From CAIYRG01 sp964446945 (GTDB lineage Bacteria; Pseudomonadota; Alphaproteobacteria; Micropepsales; Micropepsaceae): 64,000 bases of DNA. The stretch covers positions 62,001 to 126,000 of the forward strand of contig CAYUQO010000001.1 of NCBI GenBank assembly GCA_964446945.1, in the 5' to 3' direction. Numbering within the stretch: position 1 is the first letter of the stretch; every line of letters starts with the position of its first letter. This document shows, one piece after another, positions 42,680 through 51,275 of this stretch. The notes under the pieces are model-generated. The model saw only the letters and a program-made list of their open reading frames with translations, did not search any database and had not been told where the DNA came from. The position numbers and the translations under genes were made by a program.

Positions 42680-43845
42680 ACAAACCTGAGCGTCCACCGG
42701 AGATCGGGCAACGCAGACACAAACGGCGTTTGTGGCTCGCGTTGATTGTGGTGACGCTGACTTCCGTCGTGCTGTTTGCAGCGATATTTGCGTTTCCGAT
42801 TTTGGCATTCATCAAGACCGGATTTCCGCCGCAGCTTCCTGTGACCGTATCCACCATGGCTGTGCGTGGTCAGGACTGGTTGCCCGAAGTTCGTGTCGTC
42901 GGTTCGCTGAAGCCGGCTCGCGGCGCCGACCTGTCGGTTGAGGTGCCCGGTATTGTCGATGAGGTGAACTTCGATTCCGGCGGCGATGTCCAACAGGGCG
43001 CCCGAATCCTGCATTTGCGTGACGCCGACATTCTCGCAAAATTGCATACGCTCCAGACAGCCATCGCTCTCGCGCAGGCCAATTACGATCGCGACAAGCA
43101 ATTGCTGCCGGATAAGCTGGTCAGTCAGGCGCAGTTCGATACCGATCAGGCCAATCTCGATTCAGCGAAAGCCCAGGTGGCAGAACAGTCGGCCATCCTG
43201 GAGAAGTACACTCTGCGCGCCCCGTTCGCCGGCCATCTCGGCGTACGGTCGATCAACGCAGGGCAGTATCTTGCGCCAGGAACGTCGGTGGTCACGCTTC
43301 AGGCGCTCGACCCGATATTTTTTGATTTCTTCGTCCCCCAGCAGCAGTTGAGCGAGATCAAAGTCGGCCAGAATATTTCCGTGACGGTCGATGCTTATCC
43401 CGGCGCGACTTTCACCGGCAAAGTCACGACCATCGATCCGAAAGTTGACGCTGTGACACGCAATGTCGCCGTGCGCGCGACACTACCGAATCCACAGCGC
43501 AAGCTGTTGCCCGGAATGTATGCCACGGCGCAGATCTCGACCGGCACGCCGCAACGCTTCATCACCGTCCCGCAAACCGCCATCATCTTCAACCCCTACG
43601 GAAACATGGTGTTTCTGGTGCAGGACAGCACCAGCAAGGACGGCAAGAAGCTGCAAACGGTGAAACAGACCGTCGTCACCACCGGCCAGACCCGGGGCGA
43701 CCAGATCGCCGTGACCGGCGGTTTGAAAGAGGGCGACACCATCGTTACCGCCGGACAGCTGAAACTGCTGAACGGCAGCACAATCAATGTCGATAACACG
43801 ATCCAGCCGGCGGACGATCCCAATCCGCATCCGCTGGAGCGTTAA
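42676..43845 (+). CDS. RND efflux periplasmic adaptor
   Basis: Membrane-fusion protein of 389 residues, with an N-terminal anchor helix (LWLALIVVTLTSVVLFAAIF), lipoyl motif (GADLSVEVPGIVDEVNFDSGGD), hairpin helices and the barrel sequence APFAGHLGVRSINAGQYLAPG. Features match the MexH/MdtA-like group paired with HAE1 permeases. Start overlaps the channel gene; the permease ATG follows its stop by five bases. Confidence 0.94.
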   Translation: MNKPERPPEIGQRRHKRRLWLALIVVTLTSVVLFAAIFAFPILAFIKTGFPPQLPVTVSTMAVRGQDWLPEVRVVGSLKPARGADLSVEVPGIVDEVNFDSGGDVQQGARILHLRDADILAKLHTLQTAIALAQANYDRDKQLLPDKLVSQAQFDTDQANLDSAKAQVAEQSAILEKYTLRAPFAGHLGVRSINAGQYLAPGTSVVTLQALDPIFFDFFVPQQQLSEIKVGQNISVTVDAYPGATFTGKVTTIDPKVDAVTRNVAVRATLPNPQRKLLPGMYATAQISTGTPQRFITVPQTAIIFNPYGNMVFLVQDSTSKDGKKLQTVKQTVVTTGQTRGDQIAVTGGLKEGDTIVTAGQLKLLNGSTINVDNTIQPADDPNPHPLER

Positions 43846-43850
43846 CTCCG

Positions 43851-46800
43851 ATGAAGTTCACCGACATCTTCATCCGGAAGCCTGTGCTCGCGACGGTCGT
43901 GAGCCTTGTCATTTTGGTGATCGGCATTCGCGCCGGCCTTTCGATTCCGATCCGGCAATACCCGCGCACGGAAAATGCGGTGGTGACGGTGACGACCGCC
44001 TATTACGGCGCCGATCCCGACGTCGTTGCCGGCTTCATCACCCAGCCGCTGGAAAACGCCATCGCCCAGGCGAACGGCATCGACTACATCACGTCGAGCA
44101 GCACCAACAGTCTGTCGACCATCAAGGTCAATCTCAGGCTCAATTACGATTACAATCGCGCGGTCACCGAGATCACCAGCAAGATCAGCTCGGTGCTGAA
44201 TCGCTTACCGCCGCAATCGCAGCAGCCGGCGCTTCAGGTGCAGGTCGGGCAGGCCGTATCAGCGATGTATCTCGGTTTTCGCTCGACCGTGCTGAAGGAA
44301 AACCAGATCACCGATTACCTCACGCGCGTGGTGCAGCCGAAATTGCAGGCGGTGCCGGGCGTGCAGACGGTGAATTTGCTGGGCGCGCGAAACTTTGCAC
44401 TTCGGGCATGGCTCGATCCGGCGAAACTCGCCGCCTTCGGGCTCACTGCGGCGGATGTCGATCAGGCCCTTGCCTCGAACGACTACATCTCCGGCCTCGG
44501 CAACACCAAAGGCCAAATGGTGCAGGTGAACCTCACCGCCTCGACCGATCTCCACTCGCTGGATGAATTCCGCAACCTGGTGGTGAAGCAGTCGAACGGG
44601 GCGGTGGTGCGTCTGTCCGATGTGGCCAATGTCATGCTGGGGTCGGAAGACTACAACAGCAACATCACCTATAACGGGCAGAACTCGATCGCGATGTCGG
44701 TCGATATTGCGCCTGACGCGAATCTGCTCGACGTGCTTCAGCGCGTGCAGCAGGTGTTCCCGCAAATCCACTCGCAACTGCCGCAGGGTCTCGAGGGGGC
44801 GATCCTCTACGACGCCTCGGACTTCGTTTCTGCCGCCATTCACGAAGTGGAGATGACGATCATCGAGACGCTGCTGATCGTCATGCTGGTGGTGTTCCTC
44901 TTCCTCGGCTCGATCCGGTCGGTGGTCATTCCGGTGATCGCGATTCCGCTGTCACTGATCGGCGCCTTCATGGTCATGCTGCCACTGGGCTTTTCCATAA
45001 ATCTTCTGTCCCTGCTGGCGATGGTGCTGGCGATCGGGCTGGTGGTCGATGACGCCATCATCGTGGTCGAAAACGTCCACCGGCACATCAATGAAGGCGC
45101 CAAGCCGTTTGATGCGGCGATCCAGGCGGCACGTGAATTGGGCGGCCCGATTATCGCGATGATGATCGTGCTCGTCGCCGTTTATGTCCCGATTGCCTTC
45201 CAGGGCGGGCTGACCGGCGCGCTGTTTATCGAGTTTGCATTCACGTTGGTCGCGACCATCGCCATCTCCACCGTGATCGCGCTGACGCTGTCGCCGATGA
45301 TGTGTTCGCGGCTGCTCCGCCCGCATGGTGAGGGTACGGCCGGCCTTGATGCGCGGATTGCGAATTTTATCGATCGGCGATTCGAACGGCTACATGCCTT
45401 TTATGGCCGGCGCCTGCATAGCGTTCTCGATTACCTGCCGGTCACCATCGTGTTTGCCGTTATTGTCATTGCCGGCACCGCCAGCCTCTGGATGACAACG
45501 CAACAGGAACTGGCGCCACAGGAAGACCAGGGCTACATTTTTGCGTTTGGTGCGCCGTCGCCGACTGCAACAGTCACGCAATATGGAGAGTATTCGTCGG
45601 CGGTCTACAACCACCTCAAGAGCGATCCGAATATCGATTTCATTTTTCAGCTCGATTCTCCGGCGCAATTGTTCAAGTTCTTCGCCTTGAAGCCGTGGGA
45701 CCAGCGGGCGAAGAATTCGGTTCAGGTCCAGAACGACGTTCAAACCGAAGTCACCAAATTTCCGGTGTTCAACAATTTTGCCGTGGTGCAGCCGCCGTCA
45801 CTGCCGAGCAATTTCGGCGCGCCGGTGCAGTTCGTCATCAGCACCACAGAGTCGTACGACCGGCTGAACACGGTGGTCCAGAGTTTCATGGATCAGGTGC
45901 GCAATACCGGTAAGTTCCGGTTCTACCTCGACACCGATCTCAAACTGGACCGGCCCGAAGTGTCGGTAGAAATCGACCGTGACAAGGCGGCCCTGATGGG
46001 TTTGTCGATGGGCGACGTCGGCAGCGCATTGTCGTCAATGCTCGGCGGCGGCTATGTCAATTATTTCAGCATGGAGGGGCGTTCGTATCGGGTGATGGCC
46101 CAGGCAGATCAGCCGTTCCGGTTGAATCCGTCGCAATTGCTCGATTACTATATTCACACGCCGAACGGCAGCCTCGTGCCGCTGTCGACAGTTGCGCATA
46201 TCACCAGCCGCACAACGCCCGAGTCGCTGAATCACTTCCAGCAGCTCAATTCTGCCACGATCAATGCGATGGTCGGCATGGGCATGACGCAGGGCAGTAC
46301 GTTGGAGCTGTTGCGGCAAATCGCGGCGCGCACGCTACCGCAGGGCTATATCATCGATTACGCCGGAACGTCGCGCCAATATGTTCAGGAGTCGAGCGGC
46401 TTCATAGCGCTGCTGGGATTCGCCGCGATCATCATTTTCCTCGCGCTGTCCGCGCTGTTCGAGAGCTTCCGCTCACCGTTCATCATCCTGATCGCAGTCC
46501 CGATGTCGATTGCCGGCGCGATGGCCGCGATGCACATCGTCTTTGGCCTGCATGTGTTCTTCCCGGAAGTGATGCAATTCGGCGGTGCGACGATGAATAT
46601 CTACACCCTGGTCGGGATCGTCACGCTGATGGGATTGATCAGCAAGCACGGCATTCTGATTGTCGACGTCGCCAACCGGCTGCAGCGGGAAGGACATCCC
46701 AGGCGCGAAGCGGTTCAGATCGCCGCCGGAATCCGTCTGCGCCCGATTCTGATGACCACCGCCGCCATGGTGCTGGGCGTCGTACCGCTTCTGCTCTCTA

Positions 46801-46979
46801 CCGGCGCCGGCGCAGTGGCGCGCTTTGCCATGGGGCTGGTGATCTTCAGCGGGATTTCGATCGGCACCCTGTTCACGCTGTTCGTCGTGCCGTCATTCTA
46901 TATTCTGCTCGCTGCGGATTACGCGCGTGCCCGCGCGCGCAATCGCGTCATGGAGGCTTACCCGGCAACGGGCGAATAA
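43851..46979 (+). CDS. RND multidrug efflux permease (HAE1-like)
   Basis: Proton-driven pump of 1042 residues. Canonical helix-4 aspartates are present in VVDDAIIVVENVHRH and the helix-10 lysine in LMGLISKHGILIVDVAN, so the relay matches AcrB. Other family blocks: IRQYPRTENAVVTV near the start, QQELAPQEDQGYIF, GASG-like loops. Closest in layout to MexI/MdtB-type pumps. With the two genes upstream it forms a full tripartite system; no regulator gene is adjacent. Confidence 0.95.
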   Translation: MKFTDIFIRKPVLATVVSLVILVIGIRAGLSIPIRQYPRTENAVVTVTTAYYGADPDVVAGFITQPLENAIAQANGIDYITSSSTNSLSTIKVNLRLNYDYNRAVTEITSKISSVLNRLPPQSQQPALQVQVGQAVSAMYLGFRSTVLKENQITDYLTRVVQPKLQAVPGVQTVNLLGARNFALRAWLDPAKLAAFGLTAADVDQALASNDYISGLGNTKGQMVQVNLTASTDLHSLDEFRNLVVKQSNGAVVRLSDVANVMLGSEDYNSNITYNGQNSIAMSVDIAPDANLLDVLQRVQQVFPQIHSQLPQGLEGAILYDASDFVSAAIHEVEMTIIETLLIVMLVVFLFLGSIRSVVIPVIAIPLSLIGAFMVMLPLGFSINLLSLLAMVLAIGLVVDDAIIVVENVHRHINEGAKPFDAAIQAARELGGPIIAMMIVLVAVYVPIAFQGGLTGALFIEFAFTLVATIAISTVIALTLSPMMCSRLLRPHGEGTAGLDARIANFIDRRFERLHAFYGRRLHSVLDYLPVTIVFAVIVIAGTASLWMTTQQELAPQEDQGYIFAFGAPSPTATVTQYGEYSSAVYNHLKSDPNIDFIFQLDSPAQLFKFFALKPWDQRAKNSVQVQNDVQTEVTKFPVFNNFAVVQPPSLPSNFGAPVQFVISTTESYDRLNTVVQSFMDQVRNTGKFRFYLDTDLKLDRPEVSVEIDRDKAALMGLSMGDVGSALSSMLGGGYVNYFSMEGRSYRVMAQADQPFRLNPSQLLDYYIHTPNGSLVPLSTVAHITSRTTPESLNHFQQLNSATINAMVGMGMTQGSTLELLRQIAARTLPQGYIIDYAGTSRQYVQESSGFIALLGFAAIIIFLALSALFESFRSPFIILIAVPMSIAGAMAAMHIVFGLHVFFPEVMQFGGATMNIYTLVGIVTLMGLISKHGILIVDVANRLQREGHPRREAVQIAAGIRLRPILMTTAAMVLGVVPLLLSTGAGAVARFAMGLVIFSGISIGTLFTLFVVPSFYILLAADYARARARNRVMEAYPATGE

Positions 46980-46983
46980 GTCT

Positions 46984-47889
46984 TCAGACCCTGACCGGCT
47001 CGGCGACCCGGTAATTTTCCATTGTTTCGATCACGTCTTCCAGGCGCGGCAGCCTTGCTTCGTTGCCGAGGAAGCGGATCGCATAGGCCGATGCAGCGCG
47101 GGCAAAGTGGAAATGCGTTTCCCAGCGCGCCTGCGGGTTGGTCAGCCACGAATAGACATAGGAGCCGTGGAACACATCGCCGGCGCCGTTGGTGTCCACC
47201 ATTTCATCGGCAGGTACATATAAAGCCGGCATCGTGGTGATGTTTCCGGTTTCGTCGTACCAGAGCATGCCGCGTTCGCCCATGGTGACGCCGCCGATCT
47301 TGCAGCCCTTCTGCTTCAGCATGTCGAGCGCCGCCAGCGAGGACAACCGCAACTGTTCGCAGAACCGTTCGGAAACGATCGCAACATCGATGAAGTCGAG
47401 CAATTCGAGCGTGTTCACGCGGACGCCGCCGCCGTCGAGCGATGTCAGAATCCCGGCTTCGCGGCATTGACGCGCATAATGCAGCGCAGCGTCGGCCTGA
47501 TGACCATCGAGATGAAGCACGCGGCACCCGTTGAGATTGAGCGGAGGGAAGGGGTGCAGATACTCGTCATCGCGGCAACGCACTATGGCTCGCTTGTTGC
47601 CTTTGGGCATCACGAAAGACAGCGAAGAACGACGCACTTTGCGCGGGTGGACAGAGATGCCATAACGCGCGGCCATATCGAGAAACATGCGCCCGAGCCA
47701 ATCGTCGGCCACCGAGGTCAGCAGGTCCGGCGCGATGCCGAGCCGCGCGCAACAGAATGCCGCGGTGACGGCGTTTCCCCCGAAGGCGACCGCATAGTCG
47801 CGCGCCACGTCCTTGTCGTCGCCGGTCGGGATACGGTCGGCCAGAAAAGTCACGTCGATATAGGACTGGCCGACAAACAGGGCTTTCAT
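46984..47889 (-). CDS. PfkB-family carbohydrate kinase
   Basis: Sugar or nucleoside kinase of 301 residues. The N-terminal Gly-Gly pair (AFGGNAVTAAFCCARLG) and the C-terminal anion-hole/catalytic motif DTNGAGDVFHG (Asp as base) define the family, as does LHLDGHQ. Ribokinase- or sulfofructose-like substrates are possible; none can be chosen. Convergent with the efflux operon and divergent from the pyruvyltransferase-like gene. Confidence 0.92.
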   Translation of the reverse strand: MKALFVGQSYIDVTFLADRIPTGDDKDVARDYAVAFGGNAVTAAFCCARLGIAPDLLTSVADDWLGRMFLDMAARYGISVHPRKVRRSSLSFVMPKGNKRAIVRCRDDEYLHPFPPLNLNGCRVLHLDGHQADAALHYARQCREAGILTSLDGGGVRVNTLELLDFIDVAIVSERFCEQLRLSSLAALDMLKQKGCKIGGVTMGERGMLWYDETGNITTMPALYVPADEMVDTNGAGDVFHGSYVYSWLTNPQARWETHFHFARAASAYAIRFLGNEARLPRLEDVIETMENYRVAEPVRV

Positions 47890-48022
47890 CAGTGGACCGT
47901 GAGCTGAAACAGGTGTGGGCGTTCCATCCTAATAGCCATCGTGCCGACCATCCTCAAGCCAGCCGGAGCCAAACCGCGACTTTGACCTTGCGGGAAATGC
48001 CCACGGGACATAGTTACCGGAT

Positions 48023-49039
48023 ATGGCTGACATTGACCCGGTTGCCCGATGCGCGCAGCTTCTGCGCGACCGGGTTGCAAAGCTCGTTCCGCAGAATCGC
48101 CGCGCCGCGGTGATCGGTTTTCCCGATAATCAGAACTGCGGCGAACATGCCAATTGCCTTGGCACGCTCAAGCTTCTGGCGGAACTGGGAATCGAGATCG
48201 TTTACACGAATTCGTGGAATGGGTTTTGCCGCGATGCAAAGCCTGAGGCACTTGGCGATGCCACGATATTCCTGACGCGTGCTGTTTTTGCGCGCGACGA
48301 TGGTGTTGCGGGGTTTTTGTCGTCGGTTCCGAACCGCACGATCATTCTCCCAGACGCGCCGCCAGCCAGACTCGCTATCCGGCCCGACGTCGCGAAAGCG
48401 TTGGCCGCGCATCGCAATCTGGTGATTCTCGCCGGTGACGTCGTGACGCAAAAAGCCATCGAACAGGCCATCGGTGGAAAACAGGTTGTCGAGCTGGCGC
48501 CGCCTCCGGCATTCGCGCTCGGCATACAGCAACCCAACACCGAAGCCGCATACGATGTTGTCTGGGTGGCGCGCACGGACCTTAAGGACCACAGCGCCGA
48601 GGCTGCCGCGCGTCTGTCGTCTCAAGGGGCCGAAAAACTCGATTTGCCCGGATTTGCCGACGGACTCGATATCGACGTGGTGGTGAAGTGCCGTCCGCCA
48701 ACCGTGATGCTGACCGACTGGTCGTCTCTGGTTTTCCGCAGCCAGGAAGCGCGCCTTGGCTGCAACGCGCTGGATCTGACTGTCCGCGCGCGGGCCTATG
48801 TCGAGCGGGGGCTGCACGTGCTTTCGCTCGGTCGCGTGGCGATCACCGACCGTGCGGGCACGCAGTTGCTTTGTCTTTTGCTCCAGCAGCCGCATTTTTT
48901 GACCGAGGATCCGGGCGGCGCGAACCGGAGTTTTTTCGAAAACTGGTCGCGCGGGACGAGCGTTGGCCATTTGTCCGATACGCCTGCGAGTGCATGGTCG
49001 CAGGCCAGAAACACGCTGCACGAAATCAAGGGCGAATGA
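48023..49039 (+). CDS. Polysaccharide pyruvyl transferase-like protein
   Basis: A 338-residue protein matching the ExoV/CsaB-like pyruvyl transferase fold: FPDNQNCGEHANCLGTLKLL at the N-terminus corresponds to the usual PNxGNxGD-xx block, and GRVAITDRAGTQLLCLLLQ with GGANRSFFENW near the end corresponds to the V-TDRLH-HILCLLLGIPH block. Two normally conserved positions differ (Glu for Asp in NCGE; Ala-Gly for Leu-His after TDR). Such enzymes add ketal pyruvate to glycans. No glycosyltransferases are adjacent. Confidence 0.72.
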   Translation: MADIDPVARCAQLLRDRVAKLVPQNRRAAVIGFPDNQNCGEHANCLGTLKLLAELGIEIVYTNSWNGFCRDAKPEALGDATIFLTRAVFARDDGVAGFLSSVPNRTIILPDAPPARLAIRPDVAKALAAHRNLVILAGDVVTQKAIEQAIGGKQVVELAPPPAFALGIQQPNTEAAYDVVWVARTDLKDHSAEAAARLSSQGAEKLDLPGFADGLDIDVVVKCRPPTVMLTDWSSLVFRSQEARLGCNALDLTVRARAYVERGLHVLSLGRVAITDRAGTQLLCLLLQQPHFLTEDPGGANRSFFENWSRGTSVGHLSDTPASAWSQARNTLHEIKGE

Positions 49040-49070
49040 AAAAAGGCCGGCGACGGATCGCCGGCCTTTG
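49040..49070. terminator. Bidirectional rho-independent terminator
   Basis: GGCCGGCGA and TCGCCGGCC form a 9-bp stem around CGGA, with an A-run on the left and TTT on the right, directly after the stop of the pyruvyltransferase-like gene and ahead of the convergent cold shock gene. The A-run/T-run symmetry suits termination from both sides. Confidence 0.85.
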
Positions 49071-49090
49071 AAATTCAATGCGGTGACTGG

Positions 49091-49294
49091 TCAGACCGCC
49101 TTGAGATTGGTGGCCTTGACGCCGCGCGCATCCGGCTGGACGTCGAAGGAGACGCGCTGACCTTCCGTCAAAGTGCGCATGCCTGCCGCTTCCACGGCGG
49201 TTGCGTGCACGAATACGTCCTTGCCGCCGCCTTCCGGAGCGATAAAGCCGTAACCCTTGGCGCTGTTGAAGAACTTCACGGTACCGATTGCCAT
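49091..49294 (-). CDS. Cold shock domain protein
   Basis: A 67-residue single-strand nucleic acid binding protein. RNP1 KGYGFIAPEGG and RNP2 VFVHATAV of the OB fold are intact. The ATG at 49292-49294 has AGGAAG upstream. Cold shock genes are often controlled by their long leader; the 230 bases upstream (to 49524) hold no other gene and could be that leader, although I cannot show a structure. Confidence 0.95.
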   Translation of the reverse strand: MAIGTVKFFNSAKGYGFIAPEGGGKDVFVHATAVEAAGMRTLTEGQRVSFDVQPDARGVKATNLKAV

Positions 49295-49524
49295 TGAGAC
49301 TTCCTGACACTTAGTTCCCCCGTGGCGACATGCCACCGGAGGTGCAGAAGGCATATTTGTCGGAAGTTTCGGCTGTCTCAGGCGCGCACGAAAGGCGAGT
49401 CCAGGTCAACAGTGCGCACATCCGACGAGACGCCGTCGCACGAGTTAGATACGCGCGAGTACGGCATTTTGCAACCGCCGGCCCGGCAGTTGAGCGGGAC
49501 GGCTGGAACGTGGCTGTAAACAGA

Positions 49525-50736
49525 TCAGGCGCTTTGCTTCAACGGAGCTGTATAGAGTGACGGTTCCATCCGCGACTTCACCCCAACCCTGGCTAAAGTG
49601 GCCTCATATTCCTCACGCAGGAAGGGATCTTCCAGCCAATAGGGAATCGCAGTGCCGCCTTCGGTGACGTCGATGGCGCCTTCATCCGTATCCTTTTCTC
49701 CCGGAACGCCGGCCTTGTCCTTGCGATGGTTGAGCGGCCCGTACCACCCGATGAGCCGCAGCGGTTCCTTGCTGATGCCGAAATGGGCATGGAACCAGTC
49801 GCCGCCATAGGGCGCGGCCGTGACCATTCCCATGTGCTCGTAATCCTGACGAAACACCTGATCGGCTTTGCCATCTTTCCACGGCGTCATGCCGATCGCG
49901 CGCGGCCACGTGTAGGTATAGCCCTTGCCTTTCAGGCAGACGAGAACTGCCGACGACAGATGGGCATGGGCCTTTGAATAGCGTCCGGTCTCGTGTTCGC
50001 CGACGAAACCGTAAAAAACGTTGCCCGCCATCGCCGGCTCGACGCGCAAGTAACCGGGTGAGCGGCGGTTATCGAGATAGAGCTGCCCGTTGACGATGTC
50101 CGGGATAAGATTCGATTTGCGCATCGCTAGGCCGCGCAGGGGATCAGGCGCGATATCGTCCTTGGGCTTGAAGAAATCGGCGCTGCCGTCGAAGCGCGCC
50201 GGAATTGTCACCGGGCAATTGAAGATCCAGTCGATATCGCGGAACAGATTCATCACATTCGGCGCGCTGGTGGCGACGAGGATCAGTGCCGGCGTCGAGG
50301 CTGCGTTGACGATGCGGTGCCAGGTATTCAGCGGCACCGAAAACATCGATCCCGGTTGCCATTCGAATGTGTGCGGTCTGGACTGCCCGTCGATCCAGAT
50401 CTCGGTGGTGCCTCGACCTTCGGCCACGACCATGATCTCTTCATACATGTGGCGTTCGGGTTTCAGCGCTCCGGCGCCGGGCACTTCCACGACATAGCAG
50501 CCCCATTTTCCTTCGGTGCCGTAGAGTTGGACGAATGTGCCGCGGCCACCCATGCGCGCCCATGGCTGCAACGGCAAGTCCTGGATCCGCCGCACGCCGA
50601 TACCGCGATAGACCGGCACGCCCTGCGCTTCCATGAAATTGTCATAGGGGGTATTCGGCCGTTTCCATGCGCCGTAGCCGGCGTTCTTCTTGCCCTGCGG
50701 CTCGTGCCAATGCTCGCTGGAGGTCACGTCGTGCAT
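49525..50736 (-). CDS. Two-cupin protein in a catabolic cluster
   Basis: A 403-residue bicupin closely similar to the protein at 31312-32541 throughout (for example PVYRGIGVRRIQDLPLQPW, VQLYGTEGKWGCYVVEVPG). First cupin: ERHMYEEIMVVAEGRGTTEIW, PLNTWHRIVNAA. Second: SKAHAHLSSAVLVCLKGKGY and DWFHAHFGIS with likely metal histidines. It is probably a dioxygenase-like metalloenzyme acting on an aromatic or carboxylic substrate, supported by the amidohydrolase and substrate-binding protein genes upstream on the same strand. Confidence 0.82.
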   Translation of the reverse strand: MHDVTSSEHWHEPQGKKNAGYGAWKRPNTPYDNFMEAQGVPVYRGIGVRRIQDLPLQPWARMGGRGTFVQLYGTEGKWGCYVVEVPGAGALKPERHMYEEIMVVAEGRGTTEIWIDGQSRPHTFEWQPGSMFSVPLNTWHRIVNAASTPALILVATSAPNVMNLFRDIDWIFNCPVTIPARFDGSADFFKPKDDIAPDPLRGLAMRKSNLIPDIVNGQLYLDNRRSPGYLRVEPAMAGNVFYGFVGEHETGRYSKAHAHLSSAVLVCLKGKGYTYTWPRAIGMTPWKDGKADQVFRQDYEHMGMVTAAPYGGDWFHAHFGISKEPLRLIGWYGPLNHRKDKAGVPGEKDTDEGAIDVTEGGTAIPYWLEDPFLREEYEATLARVGVKSRMEPSLYTAPLKQSA

Positions 50737-51275
50737 GGGCGTCGTTCCTTCTATGGCGGATGCGGCCGGTGCCGATCGCCCATCATGTCATTGCCGCGGG
50801 AAGACCGGCAATGGCTTGCGGCTCGCCGGTTGTTGGCCGGGCTCAAAGTGGCCCGGCCGCCGAGCGGCAGGTCAGAGCGTGCCCTGAACAAAGTGTCAGA
50901 ACGTCAGAAGTCAGGGAATCCCCCGGTTTTTGCAATTCAAAGTGTCAGACGAAGTGTCAGAAAGTCGATGAGGGGCTCACGCCGCGGATGGCGCGCGGGT
51001 GTTTCAGCAAATGCGCCGGCACATGTTCAATGAATGCTATTGGGATGGAGCGGAGCGCTGGGCGCAGTTCCGATCTTGGCGAAGAACGTATCATGAACCC
51101 TGCACATGCGCAAGGGGGTGGCCGGCTGTAGAGCCCCCCTTTCGTCGCCAGCGTGCTTACGCACACAGGCGACTTTCGGGCTGAAATCGCCTCTGGCGAT
51201 TTCTTCACGCCCTCAATCCCCCGCGCGTCGCGCTGATGCGCTCGCGGGGGAAAGCGAAAATGATGAGCAGACGCT
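50737..51275. other. Non-coding region rich in short repeats and hairpins
   Basis: A 539-base gap with no convincing gene between the cupin start and the amidohydrolase stop. It holds three copies of AAGTGTCAGA (50891-50900, 50940-50949, 50952-50961), a hairpin GAAATCGCC/GGCGATTTC (51183-51203) and another CCCCCGCG/CGCGGGGG (51218-51250). It separates two genes that otherwise look like one operon and may contain the cupin promoter. Confidence 0.6.
51183..51203. repeat. GAAATCGCC hairpin downstream of the amidohydrolase gene
   Basis: GAAATCGCC, three-base loop TCT, GGCGATTTC: a perfect 9-bp stem. It is nearly identical to the inner stem at 28235-28255 (GAAATTGCC TTT GGCAATTTC), which suggests a shared element type. 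Lies 73 bases beyond the amidohydrolase stop, so may end that transcript. Confidence 0.6.

Noticed and set aside
50999..51184. 61-residue frame in the repeat-rich gap
   Set aside because: No ribosome site, no recognisable domain, and its span is occupied by hairpins and short repeats.
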